DNA of 64,000 nucleotides. Source: Planctomycetota bacterium. Lineage in GTDB: Bacteria; Planctomycetota; J058. The stretch is taken from positions 372,001 to 436,000 of the forward strand of contig JAMLIC010000001.1 in NCBI GenBank assembly GCA_023954375.1, in the 5' to 3' direction. The notes beneath the pieces were generated by a model that was given only the letters and a program-made list of their open reading frames with translations, was not told the origin of the DNA and searched no databases. The position numbers and the translations under genes are program-made. The stretch's first letter is position 1; each line of letters opens with the position of its first letter. Shown piece after piece: positions 52,250-59,758 of this stretch.

Positions 52250-54043
52250 GTGACCACGACGCCCGCCGACTCCGGGAGCGCGCCCGCGCCGGACGGGCTG
52301 CCGCCTGACGGCGGCGCCGCCCCCGCGCCGCCGCGCGCGGGCGGGCCTGCGCCGGCCAGGAAGGGCCCGCCGCCCCCCGGGCCTCGCCCGTCGGGCGGCG
52401 CGCCGCCGCCTCGGCCCCGCGCAGGCTCCACGGGGAAGTTCCCCGCGGCGCCGCCGGCGCGGACGGGCGCCACCGGGAAGTTCCCCGCCGCGCCCGCGCC
52501 GCCGGCGCGGACGGGCGCCACCGGGAAGTTCCCCGCCGCGGGCCCGCCCGCGTCGCCCGCCGGGTCGCCCGAGCCGACCGCGGCCACCGAGACGCCCGAG
52601 CAGCGCACGGCGCGCCTGCGCCGGATGCGCGCCCTCGGCCTCATCTCCGCGACCGACTCGACGGTGGTCAGCCCGCCGGAGGGCGGACCCCCGCCCTCCG
52701 CCTCGCGGGTGATGCGGGTGTCCTCGCCCGCCCCTGCGCCGGCGCCGCCCCGTCCCCGGCGGGCACCTGCCGGCCCGCAGGTCCCGGGCGTGGTGCTGGA
52801 GGCGCTCCTGCAGCGGTTCGAGGACGGGAGCACGCTCCACGCGGGGCGCCAGGTCGAGCCCGAGCGGCCCGTCACGGTCCACCTCCTCCCGGCGCGGGCC
52901 CTGGGCGCGGGTCGCGCCGAGCGGATCACGCGGGCCGCGGGCCTCCTGGCCGACGTCGACCACCCTGGCGTCGTGCGGGTGTTCGCCTGCCCGCGCCTGG
53001 CGGACGGCGGCCTGGCCCTCGTCGTCGAGCGGCTCGAGGGGATGACGCTTCGCGACCTCGCCCCCGCCGGCGCCCCCCTGCCGCCCGACGCGGCCCTGGC
53101 GATCGTGCGGCAGGTCGCGGCCGGGCTGGCGGAGGCGCACCGGCGCGGCGTCGTCCACCTGGGCCTCACGCCGGAGGCCGTCGTCATGGCGCCGGGGCCG
53201 CGCCTCGCCGTGACCGGGTTCGGCGTCGCCCGCCCGCCCTCCCCGCTGGCGGCGCGGGACCCCGACCTCGCCGCGGCCCGCTACCAGGCGCCGGAGCAGG
53301 TCGACGGCGCCGCGGTGGACGCGCGGGCCGACGTCCACGCGCTCGGCGCGGTCGCCTACGAGCTCCTCACGGGGGCGCCGCCCTTCGCGGGGGGCACGGC
53401 GGCGCAGGCCCTCGCGGCCGTGGTGGGCGGGCAGGTCGCGGCGCCCCACGAGCGCGCGCCGGACGTGCCGCCCGCGGCCTCGAACACGGTCATGCGCATG
53501 CTCGCGGGCGACCCTGCCGCGCGGCCCGCGTCGCTCGACGACGTGCTCCGCGCCCTGGACGATCCGGGCGCGCCCGCGCCGCCGCCGCGCTCGCCGCCGC
53601 CCCCGCTCGAGCTCGGCGCCACGGCGCCGCTGCGGCCGTCGCGCCGCGGGCGCTCGGGCGCGCTCGCCAGGCGCTCGCCGTCGCCGCGGGGCTGGCGCTC
53701 GTCGCGGCGGGCGCCGCGCGCGACGCGTGGCCGCGCCCCCGCCGCGCCCGACCCCAGCCCTGAGGCGATGGCGGCCGAGCGTCCTGCACCGCCTCCGCGC
53801 GGACACGCCCGAGCGGAGCGCCGAGCGCGTCCAGGCGCTCGAGCGGCTCGCCGCCGAGCAGCCGGGCACGCCGGCCGCGGCCGCGGCGGCGCTCGAGCTG
53901 CGGCAGGCGGCGAAGGCCGTCGCCGACGAGCGGGCCAGCCGCCGGCGGGTGATCCTGGCCGAGGCCACGCGCCGGCGCGACCAGGGGCTGCTCGGGCCGG
54001 CGCTCGACTCGCTCGCCGAGCTGGCGGGCCTCGAGGGGGGTGA
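52250..54043 (+). CDS. Pseudokinase half of a kinase-SUMF1 protein (frameshifted)
   Basis: GTG start with a gggaggg ribosome site. Residues 1-~110 are Pro/Ala-rich with three TGKFPAA repeats. A Ser/Thr-kinase-like fold follows (about 180-440), but every catalytic signature is lost: the beta3 Lys region reads VTVHLLPAR, the HRD loop reads [13 protein letters not shown] (Gly305 where Asp is expected), and DFG reads VTGFGVAR. The APEQ region (YQAPEQVDG) and RADVHALG are kept. It is a pseudokinase, likely a binding or scaffold module. Coherent sequence ends near 53620; a transmembrane helix ([16 protein letters not shown]) then lies in a second frame (53641-53738) and the SUMF1 domain in a third (53727-54725). 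The last ~130 residues of this frame are noise. Confidence 0.75.
   Translation: MTTTPADSGSAPAPDGLPPDGGAAPAPPRAGGPAPARKGPPPPGPRPSGGAPPPRPRAGSTGKFPAAPPARTGATGKFPAAPAPPARTGATGKFPAAGPPASPAGSPEPTAATETPEQRTARLRRMRALGLISATDSTVVSPPEGGPPPSASRVMRVSSPAPAPAPPRPRRAPAGPQVPGVVLEALLQRFEDGSTLHAGRQVEPERPVTVHLLPARALGAGRAERITRAAGLLADVDHPGVVRVFACPRLADGGLALVVERLEGMTLRDLAPAGAPLPPDAALAIVRQVAAGLAEAHRRGVVHLGLTPEAVVMAPGPRLAVTGFGVARPPSPLAARDPDLAAARYQAPEQVDGAAVDARADVHALGAVAYELLTGAPPFAGGTAAQALAAVVGGQVAAPHERAPDVPPAASNTVMRMLAGDPAARPASLDDVLRALDDPGAPAPPPRSPPPPLELGATAPLRPSRRGRSGALARRSPSPRGWRSSRRAPRATRGRAPAAPDPSPEAMAAERPAPPPRGHARAERRARPGARAARRRAAGHAGRGRGGARAAAGGEGRRRRAGQPPAGDPGRGHAPARPGAARAGARLARRAGGPRGG
52430..52545. repeat. 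TGKFPAA linker repeat in the pseudokinase gene
   Basis: Three copies of a 42-48-bp unit encoding TGKFPAAP then ARTGA, in frame, upstream of the kinase-like domain. Confidence 0.7.
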
Positions 54044-54725
54044 CGACGACCGCGAGGCCGCCGGGCTGCGCGAGGCGCTCGCGGGCGAGCTCGCGGCGCG
54101 CGGGGTCGCCTGGGTCCCGGCCGGCAACGCGCGCCTGGGCGAGCGGACCGCGGCGCGGCCGGTGTGGGTGCGGGAGGTCTACCTCGACCTCCTCGAGGTG
54201 ACGCACGCCGGCTACGCCCGGTTCGTGGCCGCGACCGGCGCCCCGCCCCTGCCCGCGTGGGGCGGCGCCGCCCCGCCGCCCGAGCTGGGGCCGCTGCCGG
54301 TCACGGGCGTGACGGCCCGCCAGGCGGGGGCGTTCGCCGCCTGGCGCGGCGGCCGACTCCCCACGCCGGCGGAGTGGGAGAAGGCCGCGCGCGGGCCCGG
54401 CGGCGCGGCCTGGCCCTGGGGCGACGAGCCCGACCCCGCGGCGTGCAACTGGGCCGGGGCGGGCCACGGGCGCCCGCTGCCGCCCGGCAGCGTCGCCCGC
54501 GACGTGAGCGCCCACGGGCTCGCCGACCTCGCCGGCAACGTGGCCGAGCTGGCGCTCGAGCCCGGCGCCGCCGCGGCGGAGGTGCGCGGCGGGAGCTTCC
54601 TCACGCGCGCGCTGCCCTGCACGCGCGCGGCGTTCGCGCAGGAGCTCGGGCTGGACCAGGGCCACGCGGCGGTCGGCTTCCGCTGCGCCTACGACGCCCC
54701 GCCGGAACGCCGCGATGGGCGGTGA
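53727..54725 (+). CDS. SUMF1/FGE-sulfatase-like domain (C-terminal half of the pseudokinase protein)
   Basis: The frame starts in a linker; coherent sequence begins near 53770 ([19 protein letters not shown]), a helical spacer of ~110 residues. A formylglycine-generating-enzyme (SUMF1) fold follows: [52 protein letters not shown], then [38 protein letters not shown] and GFRCAYDA. Only one Cys lies in the catalytic segment, so formylglycine synthesis with the two-Cys copper site is unlikely. Kinase-linked SUMF1 domains are often binding modules. With the upstream transmembrane helix it would be extracytoplasmic. The start at 53727 is not trustworthy, because the protein is continuous with the gene at 52250 apart from two frame changes. 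Confidence 0.75.
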   Translation: MAAPPPRPTPALRRWRPSVLHRLRADTPERSAERVQALERLAAEQPGTPAAAAAALELRQAAKAVADERASRRRVILAEATRRRDQGLLGPALDSLAELAGLEGGDDDREAAGLREALAGELAARGVAWVPAGNARLGERTAARPVWVREVYLDLLEVTHAGYARFVAATGAPPLPAWGGAAPPPELGPLPVTGVTARQAGAFAAWRGGRLPTPAEWEKAARGPGGAAWPWGDEPDPAACNWAGAGHGRPLPPGSVARDVSAHGLADLAGNVAELALEPGAAAAEVRGGSFLTRALPCTRAAFAQELGLDQGHAAVGFRCAYDAPPERRDGR

Positions 54726-57700
54726 CGTGACGACCGAGCGCGGGACCCTCGGACCCACGACCTTCGTCGAGCTCCTGACCCGGGCCGCGGGGCTGACCCC
54801 CGGGGCCTTGCTGGTCGTCTCGGACGGCGCGAGCGAGCGCCGCGTGGCGCTGGGCGGCGGCGCGGTGCGCGTCACGACCCTGGGGGCGCGCGCCGGGCGC
54901 ACCCTGCTCGAGGCGCTGCTCGAGCACCCGGAGCTCACCCCGGAGCAGGGCCAGCGCCTCGAGGCGGCGGCCCAGGCCTCATGGTCGGCCGGGCTCGACC
55001 CCTTGCAGCCCGTGCTCGCGCGGCCCGACGTCAAGCGGCTCGTGGACGCCTGCGCGGCCGGGCTCGTCGTCGACGAGCTCGTCGAGACGATCCTCTGGGA
55101 GGGCGCCGAGTACGAGCTGCGCGCGGCGCCGCCGCCCGCGGGCCCGCCGGACCGCGGCGCCCTGGACCTCGCCGCCGGGGCCGAGGACGTCCTGGCGCAG
55201 GTCCGCGCCAAGGGCGAGGTGTGGGCGGCGCTGCAGGCGCGGCTCGGCGACCCGTCGCGGACGGTGATCCGCCCCGGCCGCGCCCCCGACGAGGAGGAGT
55301 CCGACCCGCTCGAGGACGTGCTGCTCGCGGTGGTGCCCGAAGGCGGGCTCACCCTGGCCGAGGCCCTGCTGAACTTCCGCCTGGCGGGGCCGGACGTGCT
55401 CGTCGGCTGCCAGACCGCCGCCCGGCTCGCCGAGGAGGGGCGGCTCGTCGTCGAGCCCGAGCCGCCGCCGCCGTCGTCCGAGCGGCGGCAGGCGCTGGCG
55501 CGCGAGGACGTCGCGCGGATCGAGCCGCTGCTCCCCGCCCTGCACCTGCCGGCGCCGGCCCTCCGGCGGCTGGCGCGCGCCCACGAGGCGCTCGGCGACG
55601 GGCCCCGGGCGGTCGACGCCTGGGCGCGGGCGGCCGACGCGCTGGCCGCGCAGCCGCCGGAGGCGCTCGAGGCGCTGCGCGAGGCGGTCCGCCTCGCGCC
55701 CGGCTGCCCCTTCGCGCGCGAGCGCCTGGCCGAGGCCCTCGCGGCGGCAGGGCAGGCGGACGAGGCCGCCCGGGAGTGGGCCGAGGCCGCCCGGCGAGGC
55801 GCGGCGCTGGGGCTGCGCGCGCGCGTGGTCGCCGCCTTGCGTCGCGCGACGGCGCTCGCGCCCCACCGCCCCGAGCTCACCGGTTGGCTGGCCGACGCCC
55901 TCGTCAGCCAGGGGCGAGGCGACGAGGCCGCCGCCGCGTGGGAGGCGCTGGCCGGGCGCCTCGAGGGCGCGGGCGCCCACGGTCAGGCCACGGCCGCGTG
56001 GCAGGCGCTCGCCCGGCTGTCCCCGGGCCACCCCGACGCCGGGGTGCGGGCCCGGCGGGCCTATGTCCGGCAGGGCTGGGCGCGCGCCGTCGGCGTCGCG
56101 GCGGCGGTGGTCGTCGTCGCCGCCGCCGCGGGCGCGTTCACGCTGCGCGCCAGCGCCGCGGCCCGGCGCGACGACGACGCGACGGTCGCGGCGGCGGTCC
56201 CGCTGGCGATGGAGGGCCGCCACGACGAGGCGCGCGCCCGCGTCGAGGCGCGGCGGGCGAGCGGCCGCGGCGACCCCGCCCGCCTCGCGCGGCTGGCCGA
56301 GGCCGTCGAGGCGGCGCGCCACGACGACGCCGCCGACCGGCTGGCGCGGGCCGCGGCGGTCGAGGGGGCCGGCAAGGTGCTCGAGGCGAGCCAGGCCTAC
56401 CGCCGGCTCGAGGAGGAGTTCCCGGGGTCGCCCGCGGCGAAGGAGGCGGCCGCGCGGCTGATCGCGCTCGACCTCGACGAGAAGCAGGCCGCGCGGGCGG
56501 CCGAGGGGGTGGCTGCCGCGGCGCGCGGCGGGCAGGTGGCGCAGGCGCTGACGCAGGCGCGCGAGCTCCTGCGCAGGCAGGGCCGGACCCAGGCCGCGAA
56601 GGCCCTGCAGCTCCCGCTGGAGGTGCGGAGCGCGCCGCCCGGCGCGGCGGTCCAGGTCAACGGTCAGCGCGCGGGGACGACCCCGTGCGTCGTTTGGCTC
56701 CCGCAGGGGCCGGTGGCGCTCGAGGTCGCCGGGCAGGGGACGCAGGTCCACCGGGCGACGATCGACGCGACGTCGCCCGAGGTCGCCTCGCCCCTGACGA
56801 TCGAGCTGCAGCGCGCGGTCCGCTGGCGCGTCGACACGCTCGGGCCGCTCCTCGACGCGCCATGGGCCAGCGACGAGGGGATCGTGATCGGCGGGACCGA
56901 CCAGCGCGTGCGCGGCGTGGCCTGGGACGGCCAGCCCCGTTGGACCGTGCGGCTGGCGCCGTTCGCCCACGCGGCGGGCCCGCCGGTGGGCGTGGGCGAC
57001 GTCGTGGTCGTCGTCGAGGCGGGGCCGACCGGCGGCCGCGCCCTGGCGCTCGAGCCCCGCACCGGCGCCCTGCGCTGGGAGCGGCCGCTCGAGGGCGAGG
57101 ACGTCCGCGCCGTCGGGCCGCTCGGCGACGGCGTGGTGACGAGCACCGCCGCCGGCCGCCTCGTCCTCCTCGGGCCCGACGGCGAGCCGCGCTGGAGGGC
57201 GGACCTGGGCGCGCCGCTGGCCCTGCCGGCCGCCGCGGGGCCGGAGCACGTCGCCGCGGTGACCGCCGACGGGCGGGCGCACCTCGTCGACGCGCGCGGC
57301 GCGGTCGCGCCGCTGCCGGCGCCTGGCCGGGTCGTCGCGCCGCCCGGCGCGACGCCGCAGGGCTGGCTCGTCGCGACCGACGCGGGCGAGCTGTGCCTGC
57401 TCGGGCGCCAGCAGCCGCAGCCGGTGTGGCGGCGGCGGCTCCCCGAGCCGCTCTCGGCCGCCGCGACGCTCGCCGACGGCCTCGTCCTCGCGCCGGCCGG
57501 CCGCCGCCTCCTCGCGCTCGACCCGGCGACCGGCGCCGTGCGCTGGGAGCGCGACCTCGGCGCCGCGCTCGGCCCGCCGGTCGCGCGGCAGGGGCGCGTC
57601 TTCGTGGCCGCGGCCGACGGCGCGCTCCACGCCCTCGGCGCGGCGCGGGGCGACGCCCTGTGGGTCGCGCGGAGCGGCGGCCCGATCCGCGGCGCCCCGG

Positions 57701-57765
57701 TCGCCCGGCGCGGGCTCGTCCTCGTCGCGGCCGAGGACGGCGCGCTGAGCGCGGTGGTCGAGTAG
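54715..57765 (+). CDS. DUF4388-TPR-TM-PEGA-PQQ propeller protein
   Basis: 1016 residues. Domains in order: DUF4388-like N-terminus (about 10-90, TFVELLTRAAGLTPGALLVV), a second such segment (about 100-140), TPR repeats (about 270-440), a transmembrane helix (AVGVAAAVVVVAAAAGAF, near 455), a helical spacer, a PEGA domain (LEVRSAPPGAAVQVNGQRAG, near 630), and a C-terminal beta-propeller of PQQ-type blades (ALDPATGAVRWERDLG, ALEPRTGALRWERPLE), about 700-1010. The layout suggests a cytoplasmic regulatory part and a periplasmic ligand-binding propeller. The ATG at 54715 overlaps the SUMF1 stop by 11 bases; the GTG at 54727 is an alternative. It is probably co-expressed with the pseudokinase-SUMF1 gene as a sensor complex. 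Confidence 0.85.
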   Translation: MGGDVTTERGTLGPTTFVELLTRAAGLTPGALLVVSDGASERRVALGGGAVRVTTLGARAGRTLLEALLEHPELTPEQGQRLEAAAQASWSAGLDPLQPVLARPDVKRLVDACAAGLVVDELVETILWEGAEYELRAAPPPAGPPDRGALDLAAGAEDVLAQVRAKGEVWAALQARLGDPSRTVIRPGRAPDEEESDPLEDVLLAVVPEGGLTLAEALLNFRLAGPDVLVGCQTAARLAEEGRLVVEPEPPPPSSERRQALAREDVARIEPLLPALHLPAPALRRLARAHEALGDGPRAVDAWARAADALAAQPPEALEALREAVRLAPGCPFARERLAEALAAAGQADEAAREWAEAARRGAALGLRARVVAALRRATALAPHRPELTGWLADALVSQGRGDEAAAAWEALAGRLEGAGAHGQATAAWQALARLSPGHPDAGVRARRAYVRQGWARAVGVAAAVVVVAAAAGAFTLRASAAARRDDDATVAAAVPLAMEGRHDEARARVEARRASGRGDPARLARLAEAVEAARHDDAADRLARAAAVEGAGKVLEASQAYRRLEEEFPGSPAAKEAAARLIALDLDEKQAARAAEGVAAAARGGQVAQALTQARELLRRQGRTQAAKALQLPLEVRSAPPGAAVQVNGQRAGTTPCVVWLPQGPVALEVAGQGTQVHRATIDATSPEVASPLTIELQRAVRWRVDTLGPLLDAPWASDEGIVIGGTDQRVRGVAWDGQPRWTVRLAPFAHAAGPPVGVGDVVVVVEAGPTGGRALALEPRTGALRWERPLEGEDVRAVGPLGDGVVTSTAAGRLVLLGPDGEPRWRADLGAPLALPAAAGPEHVAAVTADGRAHLVDARGAVAPLPAPGRVVAPPGATPQGWLVATDAGELCLLGRQQPQPVWRRRLPEPLSAAATLADGLVLAPAGRRLLALDPATGAVRWERDLGAALGPPVARQGRVFVAAADGALHALGAARGDALWVARSGGPIRGAPVARRGLVLVAAEDGALSAVVE

Positions 57766-57789
57766 CGCCCGCGCGGTAGCATCGCGGCC

Positions 57790-58761
57790 ATGGAGCGGTT
57801 CGCCGGGCTCCCGGGCCACGACCTCGTCCGCGACGGCCTGGCCGACCTCGCGCGCCGCGAGGAGACGGTCGCCGCGCTGCTCGTCTCGATCGGCGCGCCC
57901 CGCCTGCGGGGGGTCGGGATCGACGTGCCGGCGCCGCTCGCCGATCCGGAGCGGCGGCTCTACCTGCTCCTGGCGCGCGAGGACCAGGACCCGGCGCACG
58001 GCCGCTACAACGCCCTCGTGCGGCGACTGATCAGCTTCGAGCAGGCGGCCGAGTGCGCGAGCTGGAGGCCCGGCCGCAAAGGGCCTGGCGAGGCGCGAGG
58101 AGCGACGCGAACTGGGTCGTTCGCTAGCGACGAGCAACGAAGTCGCAGGAGGTTCCGAAGGAACCTCCTGCGAAACAAGGCAGGCAGCGAAGCTGCCTGC
58201 CGCAGTTCCAGGCCCTTTGCGGCCGGGCCTCTAGCCGACGCCGGGCGGGTGCGCGCGTTCCTGCGGGAGCTCGGCGCCGCGCAGGGCGAGCTGACGCGCG
58301 TCTACCTCACCGGCGGGGCGACGGCCGTGCTGGTCGGCTGGCGCGCGAGCACCGTCGACGTCGACCTCGTGTTCGCGCCCGACCGCGACGCGCTCCTGCG
58401 CGCCCTGCCGCGCCTCAAGGAGCGCCTGCAGCTCAACGTCGAGCTCGCCTCGCCCGCGCACTTCATTCCGGAGCTCCCGGGCTGGGAGGCGCGGAGCCTG
58501 TTCGTCGGCCGCGAGGGCGCGCTCGAGGTCTACCACTATGACCCCTACGCGCAGGCGCTGGCGAAGGTCGAGCGCGGCCACGCCAGGGACCACGACGACG
58601 TCCGCGAGCTCGTCGCGCGCGGCCTGGTCGACCCGGCGCGGGCGCGGGCGCTCTTCCTCCAGATCGAGCCGCAGCTCTACCGCTACCCCGCCCTCGACCC
58701 GCGGAGCTTCCGGGCGAAGGTCGAGGCGGCGTTCGGGCCGCTGGAGGCCGGGCCAGGGTGA
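57790..58761 (+). CDS. Small conserved protein + DUF6036-like nucleotidyltransferase, joined through a hairpin element
   Basis: 323 residues as one frame, but probably two genes. Residues 1-~90 (RFAGLPGHDLVRDGLADLA, RLYLLLAREDQDPAHGRYNA) look like a complete small protein. Residues ~91-150 are Arg/Ser-rich and encoded by a 175-bp inverted-repeat element (58061-58235). From about 154 (possible GTG start 58249) comes a nucleotidyltransferase-like domain: VYLTGGATAVLVGWR then VDVDLVFAP, the GG...DxD pattern of DUF6036/AbiEii-type enzymes. Such proteins are toxin or defence components; the small upstream protein would be the natural antitoxin candidate. Toxicity is an inference. The element has either fused the two genes or lies between them. 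Confidence 0.7.
   Translation: MERFAGLPGHDLVRDGLADLARREETVAALLVSIGAPRLRGVGIDVPAPLADPERRLYLLLAREDQDPAHGRYNALVRRLISFEQAAECASWRPGRKGPGEARGATRTGSFASDEQRSRRRFRRNLLRNKAGSEAACRSSRPFAAGPLADAGRVRAFLRELGAAQGELTRVYLTGGATAVLVGWRASTVDVDLVFAPDRDALLRALPRLKERLQLNVELASPAHFIPELPGWEARSLFVGREGALEVYHYDPYAQALAKVERGHARDHDDVRELVARGLVDPARARALFLQIEPQLYRYPALDPRSFRAKVEAAFGPLEAGPG
58061..58235. repeat. 175-bp nested-hairpin element with GAA triloops
   Basis: The outer arms 58065-58088 and 58208-58231 are a perfect 24-bp inverted repeat, extending to 28 bp (58061-58235) with one G-T. Inside are a 10-bp palindrome tcgctagcga (58121-58130), a 14-bp stem at 58143-58156/58160-58173 with loop GAA, and a 10-bp stem at 58179-58188/58192-58201, also with loop GAA. 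It sits exactly where the two protein domains of the surrounding frame meet. No protein is encoded, and no flanking direct duplication was recognised. Confidence 0.85.
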
Positions 58762-59459
58762 GCGACGACGGGCTGCGCGCCGTCGAGGCCCGCTGGCGGC
58801 AGACGGGCGCGCCCGAGGACGAGGCGGCCTGGCTCGTCGCCCGCGTGCGCGCGGGTGCTCTGCCGCCGGAGCGCCTGCGGCTCGCGGCGCGGCTCGGCCA
58901 CCGGGCCGCCGGGCTGGCGGTCGGCGCGGCGGCGGAGCCCCTGCCCACGTGCGAGGGAGAGATGGTGCCGTGGCTGCGGCGCGTGATCGCGCCGGTCGGC
59001 CTCGAGCCGCTCGTGCGCGTGGCCGTCGTGATGCTGCGTGCGCTCCTGGCGCGGCTGCCCGACGCGCCCTGGATCGAGGTCAACGCCCGGCCGGCGCTCG
59101 AGGCGGCCGAGGCGTGGTGCGCATGTCCGTGTCCCGACCACGCCGCGCGGGCGGCCGAGGAGGCTCGCCGGGCCCGCGTCCGGTGCGACGCGGCGGATGA
59201 CGCGAGCGCGTGGACCGGCGAACAGGGGTGGTCAAGCGACGTCGTCGAGCACGCGCACGAGGTCGTGGCCTCGATCGCGATCGACGCCGGGCTGTTCGAG
59301 GGCCCTGGCGCCCGGTACGGCTGGCCGGCCGACGCGGAGGGGCGTCTCCTCGACGCGTCCGAGTTCATGGTCGGCCTGCCCGCGAACGACCCTCCGGCCG
59401 CGCGGGAGCTCTCCGCGGCGATCGCAAAGGCCCTGATCGCCTGGGCGCTCGACCGCTGA
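58758..59459 (+). CDS. Uncharacterised protein downstream of the nucleotidyltransferase
   Basis: 233 residues; the GTG at 58758 overlaps the previous stop (GTGA). The segment LPPERLRLAARLGHRAAGLA near residue 35-55 is a motif I associate with a poorly characterised family of Planctomycetota and Myxococcota proteins. A Cys-rich stretch (AWCACPCPDHAARAAEEARR) could bind metal or mark a loop. No signal peptide, membrane helix or enzyme motif. Translational coupling to the nucleotidyltransferase gene suggests a shared role, possibly immunity or accessory to a toxin module, but this is speculative. It is followed by a decayed recombinase fragment. Confidence 0.65.
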   Translation: MSDDGLRAVEARWRQTGAPEDEAAWLVARVRAGALPPERLRLAARLGHRAAGLAVGAAAEPLPTCEGEMVPWLRRVIAPVGLEPLVRVAVVMLRALLARLPDAPWIEVNARPALEAAEAWCACPCPDHAARAAEEARRARVRCDAADDASAWTGEQGWSSDVVEHAHEVVASIAIDAGLFEGPGARYGWPADAEGRLLDASEFMVGLPANDPPAARELSAAIAKALIAWALDR

Positions 59460-59499
59460 GGGATCCGGTTCAGCCCCTCGCCGCGGGACGTCCCGGCGG

Positions 59500-59690
59500 C
59501 CGGGGCCCGCGCGCACCCGCACTTCCTGGAGCGCGGCCACGCACCTGGTCCGGGCCGGCGTCGCGCTGTGGAGGTCCAGCGGCTCCTCGGCCACGCTGAG
59601 CTGACGACCACGCAGGTCTCCGTGGTGGTCGAGCGCAAGGACCTGCGGCGAGGGGTCGAGGTGCAGGATGAGTCTACGGGGGATCCGTGA
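59500..59690 (+). pseudogene. C-terminal fragment of a tyrosine recombinase, frameshifted
   Basis: In one frame 59521-59568 reads TSWSAATHLVRAGVAL, and in the next frame 59568-59690 reads VEVQRLLGHAELTTTQVS, then VVERKDLRRGVEVQDES and a stop. Joined, these match the end of XerC/integrase proteins (HTxxxxLVxAGVxLxxVQxLLGH then TTxxY), covering the second catalytic His box. The nucleophilic Tyr position is replaced (QVSVVV where a Tyr is normal), and the rest of the gene is missing. It is a remnant of an integrase that once moved DNA here. It fills most of the 299-bp gap before glycerol kinase; the remainder shows nothing. Confidence 0.7.
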
Positions 59691-59758
59691 GCCGCCCCTC
59701 CCAGTAGTCCGGGCGCCGGTGCTTGTGGGCCCCTCGACGTCGGAGACCTGCCGCACGC

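Noticed and set aside
53727..54725. Independent SUMF1 gene with its own start
   Set aside because: No ribosome site, the first ~15 codons are linker noise, and a transmembrane helix in a neighbouring frame links it to the pseudokinase part. A frameshifted single gene is more likely.
59517..59567. Reading HFLERGHAPGPGRRR as the N-terminal part of the integrase fragment
   Set aside because: The neighbouring frame gives TSWSAATHLVRAGVAL, which fits the integrase pattern much better; the first reading has no family match.
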